64,000 nt of DNA, taken from assembly GCA_022844125.1 (NCBI GenBank), contig JALHMI010000005.1, positions 186,001-250,000 on the forward strand, written 5' to 3'. Below the pieces are notes generated by a model, which did no database searches, had not been told where the DNA came from, and saw only the letters and a program-made list of their open reading frames with translations. Position numbers and translations under genes: made by a program. The stretch comes from Pirellulales bacterium. GTDB lineage: Bacteria; Planctomycetota; Planctomycetia; Pirellulales; PALSA-1355. This document shows positions 43,638 through 51,000 of the stretch, piece by piece; position 1 is the first letter of the stretch, and each line of letters begins with the position of its first letter.

Positions 43638-44966
43638 ATGAGGCGGAACGCACTCATCGCTTGTATCGTGTTGTCGCTCGCCGCGGTCGCTCAGGCTGCC
43701 GAGGGTCCCTTCCTGGTAGGATTCGCCAAGCGCGACATCACGCCACAGGCCGCCACGCCAATGTGGGGCTATGGCGACCGGCATAACGCGCTTTCGACCG
43801 GCGTCCTCGAACCGCTCATGGCCAAGGCTATCGTCATCGAAGCCGGTGGTGAGCGTCTGGCGATCGTCGGCATGGACATCGGCCGCGGTCCCACGCCCGA
43901 GATGATGAAGCAGATTCGCGAGGCCGTGGCCGACAAGGCCAAGGTCGGCACCGTGCTGATTGCAGGCAGCCACACGCATCACGGCCCCGTGATCGAGCTG
44001 ACCGACGCGCCGGATCACGGCCAGGGTACGTACGACGACGCCGTGGCTTACTCGAAGCGTCTGCCGGAACTGCTGATCGAAGCTATCACCGAAGCTGCCG
44101 AAAAGCTTGAGCCCGCCAAGATCGGCGTGGCCAAGGCGGACGTCAAACGCAACCGCAACCGCCACACCAAGCAGCCGGTCAAGCCGACCGATCCGATGCT
44201 GGCCGCGATCCGTTTTGACTCGCTGGACGGCAAGCCGATCGCCGTGCTCGTGAACTTCGCCGCCCATCCCGTGACGCTCCCCAGCAGCCTGCTCAAATTC
44301 TCGCCCGACTATCCCGGCCACATGCAGAACCGCGTCGAAGCCGAGCTCGGCACGAATTGCGTGTTCATGCAGGGAGCATCGGGCGACTTAAGCCCTGACC
44401 GGGGCGATCTCGACACCAAGGCTTTCGGCGAAGCCCTGGGCGACGACGTGATCAAGCTCGTGAAGGATCTCGAAACCAAGATCCCCGAGAAGCCGTCAAT
44501 CAAGTCGAAGGTCGACACCTACGACTTCACCACCCGGGTCGACTTCAACAACCGCATCCTGGTAATGACCTTCCAGAAGGCGTTCTTCCCCGAACTGGTG
44601 AACAACTTCGTGAAGGAGTACGGCGGCGGGATCAAGCCCGAGTCGACCACGGTGCTGCTCAACGGCAACCTGGCCCTGGTGAGCGGTTCCGGGGAATTCT
44701 TCTGCAACCACTCGAACCGGCTCAAAGAGCGGGCGTATGTTCCGGACACACTTTTCTTCGGCTACTGCAACGGCCACCACATGTACTTCCCAACGATCGA
44801 AGCCGCCAGCGAAGGCGGCTACGGTGGCGATCCAACCGTCTCGCCCGTGGCCATCGGCGCCGGCGACAAGATGATGAACCAGGCCCTGATCAACATTTAC
44901 ACATTCCTCGGCCGTTTCCCCAAGAACACGATCGAGCAGCCGAGCCCGACGACGGCGGCGAAGTAA
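43638..44966 (+). CDS. Secreted neutral ceramidase-like protein
   Basis: A 442-residue protein with a signal peptide (MRRNALIACIVLSLAAVAQA). The N-terminal neutral/alkaline ceramidase domain has GFAKRDITPQAATPMWGYGD, LIAGSHTHHGPV (zinc-site His pair), LVNFAAHPVTLPSSLLKFSP, and FMQGASGDLSPDRGDL. It ends with a C-terminal segment (GYCNGHHMYFPTIEAASEGG). The catalytic region is closer to characterised neutral ceramidases than the copy at 22884 because of the intact SHTHHGP. It would hydrolyse amide bonds of ceramide or similar lipids in the periplasm or outside. The start is placed at the signal peptide instead of the upstream in-frame ATG at 43599. Confidence 0.88.
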   Translation: MRRNALIACIVLSLAAVAQAAEGPFLVGFAKRDITPQAATPMWGYGDRHNALSTGVLEPLMAKAIVIEAGGERLAIVGMDIGRGPTPEMMKQIREAVADKAKVGTVLIAGSHTHHGPVIELTDAPDHGQGTYDDAVAYSKRLPELLIEAITEAAEKLEPAKIGVAKADVKRNRNRHTKQPVKPTDPMLAAIRFDSLDGKPIAVLVNFAAHPVTLPSSLLKFSPDYPGHMQNRVEAELGTNCVFMQGASGDLSPDRGDLDTKAFGEALGDDVIKLVKDLETKIPEKPSIKSKVDTYDFTTRVDFNNRILVMTFQKAFFPELVNNFVKEYGGGIKPESTTVLLNGNLALVSGSGEFFCNHSNRLKERAYVPDTLFFGYCNGHHMYFPTIEAASEGGYGGDPTVSPVAIGAGDKMMNQALINIYTFLGRFPKNTIEQPSPTTAAK

Positions 44967-44989
44967 GCCACCGAGGGGCGGCGAAGCTG

Positions 44990-45070
44990 TTCATCCTCGT
45001 GTCACAATCCGACGCGCGAGCGAGGATGAATTGCATAACGGTGTATGGGTTCCGCTCGCTTACGCGTCGG
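44990..45070. repeat. Intergenic inverted-repeat unit
   Basis: CCGACGCGCGAGCGAG (45009-45024) and CTCGCTTACGCGTCGG (45055-45070) are inverted with 14 of 16 positions matching across a 30-nt spacer. An overlapping perfect 10-bp repeat, TTCATCCTCG (44990-44999) with CGAGGATGAA (45021-45030), allows a competing hairpin. No T-tract follows, so it is not a typical terminator. It looks like a small palindromic repeat element in the gap between two genes. Confidence 0.55.
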
Positions 45071-45093
45071 GCTACCGTTAAGGGTCACACGCA

Positions 45094-45480
45094 ATGAAGT
45101 TCGCTCGCTGGGTCTTCCTGATTGCGGGTATTTACGGCCTGCTGGTGCTGCTGCCGATGTACTTCACGGCCGAGCAGTTCGGCCAGCAGAACCCGCCGGT
45201 CGTCACGCATCGCGAGTTCTACTACGGCTTCGTCGGCGTGGCCGTTGCATTTCAGGTGCTGTTCCTGCTGATCGCCCGCGAGCCGTTCCGTTTGCGCCCG
45301 GCGATCATCCCCTCGATTATCGAAAAGCTCTCGTTTGGGATCGCCGTGCTGATTCTGTATGCGCGGGGTGAGGCCCCGCTCAGCATGACGGCGGGCGGCG
45401 TGATCGACCTGGTGCTGGCGGTGTTATTTGCTGTCGCCTATGTGCGGTTAGGGCACGAAGCACCGAAACTCGCGCTATAG
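45094..45480 (+). CDS. Small integral membrane protein of unknown function
   Basis: I do not recognise a family. It is a 128-residue protein with four hydrophobic helices: WVFLIAGIYGLLVLLPMYF (about 6-25), YGFVGVAVAFQVLFLLIA (45-63), a helix in IIEKLSFGIAVLILYAR (76-92), and VIDLVLAVLFAVAYVRLG (102-120). There are no charged catalytic motifs. Related four-TM proteins occur scattered in bacterial genomes. It follows the secreted ceramidase-like gene after a palindromic repeat, so co-transcription is uncertain. The start at 45094 is the first Met before the first helix. Confidence 0.75.
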   Translation: MKFARWVFLIAGIYGLLVLLPMYFTAEQFGQQNPPVVTHREFYYGFVGVAVAFQVLFLLIAREPFRLRPAIIPSIIEKLSFGIAVLILYARGEAPLSMTAGGVIDLVLAVLFAVAYVRLGHEAPKLAL

Positions 45481-45524
45481 CCGCACGCCTTTTGACGTTC
45501 TTCCGCGACTCCCGCGACCAGGTT

Positions 45525-45553
45525 TTGCACGCTTTGCTTCGCCAAGCTATAAA
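45525..45553 (+). promoter_or_regulatory. Promoter for the secreted protein gene at 45689
   Basis: TTGCAC (45525-45530), a 17-nt spacer and TATAAA (45548-45553) give a good sigma70-like promoter, with a leader of about 130 nt. Confidence 0.6.
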
Positions 45554-45688
45554 TTGGTTGCGCCCCATCCCCCCTGGCGGTTTGCGACCTTCATCGCTCG
45601 ATTGAAAACACGCGGTTCATAGCCCCGGCATTGCCGGCGGGTTCTTCAAGCCGCCACTCACCATCCACATCGGTAAGGAATTCAACTC

Positions 45689-46669
45689 ATGCGTACGACA
45701 TCGCTGTTTCGGGCGCTGCTCGCCGCCGCTCTTTTGTTCATCTCGTTCGCTCACTCGCACGCCGACGAGCTTCGCTGGAAGTTCAAAGCGGGCGAAACGC
45801 TGGAATACGTCCTTTCACGCGGTGTCGAAGGCAAGATCAACCTATCGGGCTCGGATATCGCCTTTAATCTGCAGATGATCTTCGACACGACCTGGAAGCC
45901 GACCGCGGTGGCGGAAGACGGCACGGCCGACGTCGAACTCACCGTCAATCGAATCCAAATTGCGATGGACTCGCCGCTGTTCGGCCGCATGTCCTACGAC
46001 TCGACGAATCCCAAGGAACCCGAGGGGCCGATCTGGGCGCAGATGAAGCCCACGATGACCGGCATGCTCGGCGAGGCCTTCAAAGCCAAGATCACATCGC
46101 TCGGCGAAGTCAAGGAAATCGCACTCCCTGAGAAGCTGGCCGAGGCTCTCAAGAAACAGGAGGTCGGGGAGAATCGTCGGGCGGGATTCGGCATCGGCGG
46201 CAATGCCTTCAACGAAAAGGGAATCAAGGAACTGCTCTCCAAATCGGTGCTGCCGCTGCCCGAGACCACAGGCGACGACGTCACTTGGACGCAGTCGTTC
46301 GAAAACGTGATCCCGCAGATGGGCACGCAGATTTCCGAAACGACGTTTTCCGTGGCAGGTGCTGAAGAGAAAGATGGCAAGAACCTGACCAAAATCACGG
46401 CCGAGACGGAGATCCTCTTCGAGCCGGCCGAAGATCCTCGGGCCGATTTGGAGATCACCGAACAGTCGGCCGGCGCGACCTACTTCTTCGACGCCACGGC
46501 CGGCCGCATGACAGAAGCCGGCGGATCGCAGGCGCTGACGATGCAGATCACCGGCCCGCAGGAAATCACACAGGACGTGAAGGAAACGATGTTGATGACC
46601 AGCGGCAAGAGCCCGGCGGATAAATCCGTGACGGATGTGAAGCCGGCGGAGAAGAAGGCTGATGATTGA
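45689..46669 (+). CDS. Secreted conserved planctomycete protein (possibly DUF6263-like)
   Basis: A 326-residue protein with a signal peptide (residues about 1-26, ending SHAD). The body alternates beta strands: LRWKFKAGETLEYVLSRGVE, FNLQMIFDTTWKPTAVAED and VELTVNRIQIAMDSP. It also has a Lys/Glu-rich segment and a charged C-terminal tail (SPADKSVTDVKPAEKKADD). The 'RWKFKAGETLEY' opening is typical of a group of secreted planctomycete proteins of unknown function that I associate, without checking, with DUF6263. AAGGAA lies 9 nt before the ATG. A hairpin that may end the transcript follows at 46676. No enzymatic motif is visible. Confidence 0.72.
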   Translation: MRTTSLFRALLAAALLFISFAHSHADELRWKFKAGETLEYVLSRGVEGKINLSGSDIAFNLQMIFDTTWKPTAVAEDGTADVELTVNRIQIAMDSPLFGRMSYDSTNPKEPEGPIWAQMKPTMTGMLGEAFKAKITSLGEVKEIALPEKLAEALKKQEVGENRRAGFGIGGNAFNEKGIKELLSKSVLPLPETTGDDVTWTQSFENVIPQMGTQISETTFSVAGAEEKDGKNLTKITAETEILFEPAEDPRADLEITEQSAGATYFFDATAGRMTEAGGSQALTMQITGPQEITQDVKETMLMTSGKSPADKSVTDVKPAEKKADD

Positions 46670-46675
46670 CAGCAG

Positions 46676-46718
46676 GCCGCACGTGTGAGCCGCCATACTA
46701 CGTGCGGCGTTTCTTCTT
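46676..46718 (+). terminator. Candidate terminator of the secreted protein gene, overlapping the DUF1016 3' end
   Basis: GCCGCACGT (46676-46684) pairs with ACGTGCGGC (46700-46708), followed by GTTTCTTCTT. The right arm lies in the convergent DUF1016 coding sequence, so part of the signal is constrained by codons for a Lys/Arg tail. Confidence 0.5.
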
Positions 46719-47927
46719 CGGTCCAACAGTTTTGGTCGGCTTCGTCCACTTGACGTTTCGCCGTGGCGCCCGCTTTGGCGCCATGGATGGCGGCGCGGAA
46801 CTGTCGGCCAGTTCTGCCTCGATCTCCTCGACGGTTGGCAGAGCTGATTTCAGTTTCGCTGGTAAAGCGCGAGTTAGCTCGTATTGCGATACGCCGATGG
46901 GACTATTCACGCGCTGAAGTGCATACTCGGCGACCACGTGGTTGCGATCCTGGCAGAGGATCAGCCCGATGGATGACGCATCGCGCTGATCGCGAAGCTT
47001 GTCATCCACGACGGTGAGATAGAAATTCATCTTGCCGGCGTACTCGGGCTTGAACTCTCCTGTCTTCAGGTCGATGACGAAGAAGCAACGCAGCTGCAGA
47101 TGGTAGAACAGCAGGTCAAGGTAGTAGTCCGTATCACCTGCTTCGATGCGGTATTGTCTTCCGACAAAGGCAAATCCCTGGCCGAGTTCCAACAGAAAAT
47201 GTTGGACGTCGTCAATCAGACTGGTTTCCAGCTCGCGTTCGTGGAAGGGTTCGTCGAGCGTGAGGAAATCAAAGATGTAGGGGTCCTTGAGAGTCTGTCG
47301 CGCGAGATCGGATTGCGGTGGTGGCAATAGCCGGCCAAAGTTGGTTACGGCGTTTCCGTGCCGGGCATGTGCCCCGGATCGGATCATCGAGAGCAAGACG
47401 TTGCGGCTCCAGCCGGCCGCGAGCGTTTGCTGCATGTACCACAGGCGGGCATTAACGTCTTTGACCTTTTCCATTAAGATGACGTGATGGAACCAGGGCA
47501 CCTGCCAAAGTAGCGAGTCCATCAATTGTGCCGCAGGCTGCGGCACGATTAACGAACCTCCTGTCTGTGCCGCAGCCTGCGGCACACTTTCGAGTGCCGG
47601 TGGTTCCTTCGGAGTCGGTGACGAAAATACACCAGGCTCACGATAAGCACGATAGAAAGCCAACATTCTCTTGATGTTGCGCTCCGAGAATCCCTTCACC
47701 TCGGGCAGTTCATTTCGCAGATCGTGGGCCAATCGTGGAATCACGCCGGCGCCCCATCCCTCCTCCTGCTGCCGCTCGGCGATCAACCGGCCGATGTCCC
47801 AGTAAACCTTGACGAGCTCCGCGTTGACGGCCTGAACCGCTCGCGTCTGAGCGAGTTGAATGCGACGCTTGATGTCTTCCAACAGCGTCGGGAAGCCAAC
47901 AGGCAAATTCGGTTTCTGGCTCTTCAT
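46698..47927 (-). CDS. DUF1016/YhcG-family PD-(D/E)XK nuclease-like protein
   Basis: A 409-residue protein. The N-terminal DUF1016_N domain (about 10-100) contains VNAELVKVYWDIGRLIAERQ and GFSERNIKRMLAFYRAY. A linker at about 115-133 is encoded by two palindromes. The C-terminal YhcG PD-(D/E)XK domain (about 210-360) contains DTDYYLDLLFYHLQLRCFFV, the DLKTGEF catalytic Asp-x-Lys, and MNFYLTVVDDKLR. A basic tail (PKRAPRRNVKWTKP) may bind DNA. YhcG-type proteins are found scattered as accessory genes, often near defence or restriction loci, although none are recognisable here. There is no clear ribosome binding site, and the gene follows the giant redox gene after 127 nt. Confidence 0.9.
   Translation of the reverse strand: MKSQKPNLPVGFPTLLEDIKRRIQLAQTRAVQAVNAELVKVYWDIGRLIAERQQEEGWGAGVIPRLAHDLRNELPEVKGFSERNIKRMLAFYRAYREPGVFSSPTPKEPPALESVPQAAAQTGGSLIVPQPAAQLMDSLLWQVPWFHHVILMEKVKDVNARLWYMQQTLAAGWSRNVLLSMIRSGAHARHGNAVTNFGRLLPPPQSDLARQTLKDPYIFDFLTLDEPFHERELETSLIDDVQHFLLELGQGFAFVGRQYRIEAGDTDYYLDLLFYHLQLRCFFVIDLKTGEFKPEYAGKMNFYLTVVDDKLRDQRDASSIGLILCQDRNHVVAEYALQRVNSPIGVSQYELTRALPAKLKSALPTVEEIEAELADSSAPPSMAPKRAPRRNVKWTKPTKTVGPKKKRRT
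47528..47585. repeat. Two 19-nt palindromes inside the DUF1016 gene
   Basis: GTGCCGCAGGCTGCGGCAC (47528-47546) and GTGCCGCAGCCTGCGGCAC (47567-47585) differ only in the central base, making them reverse complements of each other. They are separated by 20 nt and keep the reading frame, encoding VPQAAAQ and VPQPAAQ (about residues 115-133). The location is a non-conserved linker between the two domains. Confidence 0.85.
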
Positions 47928-48054
47928 AGGACAACCGCCTGGCCGCCAGGGCGAGCAGCGCCATGTATGTCACAAGTCGAGCCTCTGTTCATCGAGACTC
48001 AACGAGCCGGAGTGAACATCACAAATCATCATCCGGAAGTCGCCGTCTCTTGCC

Positions 48055-51000
48055 TCAGTGCCCATGGCCATGGCCGACACCGCCCTTGTACACCTCATGC
48101 TCCGCGCTACCCTTCGCAAGGATGTACGCGACCAGGTCGAGGATCTCTTCGCGCGATAGCTTGTCGAGCAAACCCTTGGGCATGATCGAGGCAGGGCTCT
48201 TCTGCCGAACCTCGACTTCAGCAGGCTTAATCTCGGTCGGGGTCGCGCTGACCACCGGATTCTCGACCACCCTGATCACTTCCGGTGTCTCTTCCACGAT
48301 CAGTCCCGTCACCACCTTGCCCGAGTCGAGCTGAAAGATGTGCGACTGGAACTTCTCGTTGATCCGCTTCGAGGGATCGATCAACTCGCCGAGAATCTCG
48401 AGCGACGTCCACTTGGGATCGAGTTCCGTCAGGTTCGGACCAAGCTGGGCGCCGACCCCTTCGAGCTTGTGGCAGGCCACGCAGCCGGCCACGCTGAAGA
48501 TCTGCTTGCCGCTACCGTGCGAGCGGCCCACGAGCTGGCTTGCCGGTCCGGCCAGGTCGTCGTACTTCCACTCGGTGCGCGGACGCCGATCCTTCAGCAG
48601 TTCGTCGCGAATTGGCAGCGGGTTCGACGCCAGGTACTGCTCCGGATTCTCCAAGTACGCGTCCAGATCGGCCACGACGTACAGCGCGCCGTACATCCGC
48701 CGCCAGTGGCCGGGATACGTGCACACGTACGGATACACGCCCGGCTGGGTGGGCGCGGTGAAGCTCAGCTTCTGCGACGTGCGCGGCTGCAGCAGCTTGC
48801 TTCCCAAGAGTACGAACGGCGAATTGGGCACGAAGTCGCGCTTCGCCGCATCCGGCTGCTGCGCGGTCGCTTCACCAAGCAGGCCGACCTCTTCCAGGGC
48901 GCCCGACTTGAGGATCACGAAGTTGTGCGGCATCAGGTCCGAGTTCTCGAACACGAACTCCACCGGCTTACCTGCGCCGACGGCGATCGTGTCCTGGTCG
49001 TAGCTCATCCGCTCAAACAGCGTGCCGACCTTGATCACGCGCACGCCAAGCTCGCCCAGCGCCGCGCGGGCTTGCCGCGCCTCGGAGCCCGGCAGCAGCG
49101 ACGCCAGGGTGTAGGCAAAGTCCATCGCGCTGAGCGCATCTGGTGAAGTCCGGCTTTCGACCGGCACCTTGCGAATCGCCGCCGTCACCGTATCGAACAG
49201 CGGCTTCGCCTGATCTTTCGGCCAATCCGCGGTCGAGATCCGCTGCAGCGCCCGAATCGTCGCCGCGCGGTCGCGGTCGTCCGCCAGGTGCGGCGCAAGT
49301 AGCGCAAAGGTATTCGCTTCCTTCCCGCGCGCCGAGGTCAGCGCCAGCATCGCGGCATGCCGCACGGCCGCGGCCGGATCGCCACCGCTCACGGGCAAGC
49401 GCACGAACTCGCGCGGAGCTTCGATCTTTTCCTGCTTGAAGACTTCTTGCCGATTAGCGTCGAGTACCGTGAGCGTGAAACCGTTCAGTCGACCGCCCAG
49501 GAAGCCCTCGTTGCGGTTGTAGACGACGACGGACTCGATCGGCTGCTCGCTCCCCAGGTCGACTTCCCACCACGGCTTGCGGTCGGCCTCCTCGCTATGG
49601 GTCTGCCCACCGTCGCCGAACGAGCCGCTTTTGTTACCGTCGATGGCCCGAGCCGCGACACCGCCGTTCGAAGTGGTGCTCTGCGAGGCCTGTCCGCTGC
49701 GGGCGACATTCGCATCGCCGCTCATGACTTCCACCTCGGCCAGCGTCAAAGTACCGCGTTTGGGCAGCTCAATCCGCACGTAGCGGCCCGTCGTTCCCGC
49801 TTCCGTCGATTGCAATTCGGCCGGCAAACCATCCACGAGCGGCACGATCCGGTCGTACAGACTGGCCCGCAGGCTGCCGTCGCTCACCAGCGGCATCGCA
49901 TTCACAAAGTCGCGCAGCGAGCTGACGCTCTTAGTGGCCAGCTTCCAGGCCGCATCGGCTGACTTGTCGATGTTGATCAACGACACATAGCCGATCTGCC
50001 GCAGCACCGGCTGCTTCGCACTCGTGGCGAGCTGCTCGAGCCGCGCCCGGGCCGGAGCAAGTTCCTCCGCTGGGCGCGAAGTGAGCTGCCGTACCAGGTC
50101 GAAAACCAGGCTCGGATCGGCCTCGGTCGCCCCGCCGTCGAGCGCTTCGATCGCCGCAAAGATCACGTCGAGCTGCGACTTGGCCTCCAGCTTAGCCAGT
50201 TCCGCAATCGCGGTCGCCCGATCAGCGTCCAGGATGCCCGGCCGACGGAGAATCTCGCGGCAAACCTCGGCCGAGCGGTCCATCGCCAGCAGCTGAGCGT
50301 TGCCCGCCGCGCCAATCCAATAGCGCTTGCCCGCGTCGGTCTTGAAGGCCACGGCGCGCCCCGCCCCGATCGCTTCCTGCCAGTAGCGGTCGAGCGTCTT
50401 GCGTGTTTCCTGGTCGACGAACTTCAAGTACTCGTCCTGCGGAAGTTCCGCCGCGACCACGGCGATCTCCATCGCCTCGGCATTTGTGAAGAAGCTCGCC
50501 GCGCGAACCGCCTCCAGCCGTACGCGCGGATGTTCATCGGACGCCAGTTGCAAGAAGCGATCCTGGGTATCGCTCACCTGGTCGCGCTGCCAGACCAGCA
50601 CACGCACCGCGGCCGCGCGAGCGCGGAAGTCCTTCGACGCCAGCACCCGATCCAGAAGCGGCAAGTTCATCCGGTTGTGCTGCTGGTGGAGCCAGAGCGC
50701 TTCGAGCAGGTGATGCTCGTGCTTGGGATCAGCCGGGTCGAGCCCCTTCACCCAGGCGTCGGCGGCGGCCAGCACGTCGTCCGTCGGCCGGGCGCTCAGC
50801 TCGATGCGAGCTCGATAGCGGACGCGCGACTCCTCCTCCTTCAGTAGATCGAGCAACTTGGCGATCGGCTCGCCGGCAATCGGCTGGGGCGTGACCAGCG
50901 GCCGCCCTTCGTACGTAACCCGATACACGCGGCCATGCGTTCGGTCGCGGCTCGGATCGCGCAGGTTGTGTTGCATGTGGCCGATAATCGGATTCTGCCA

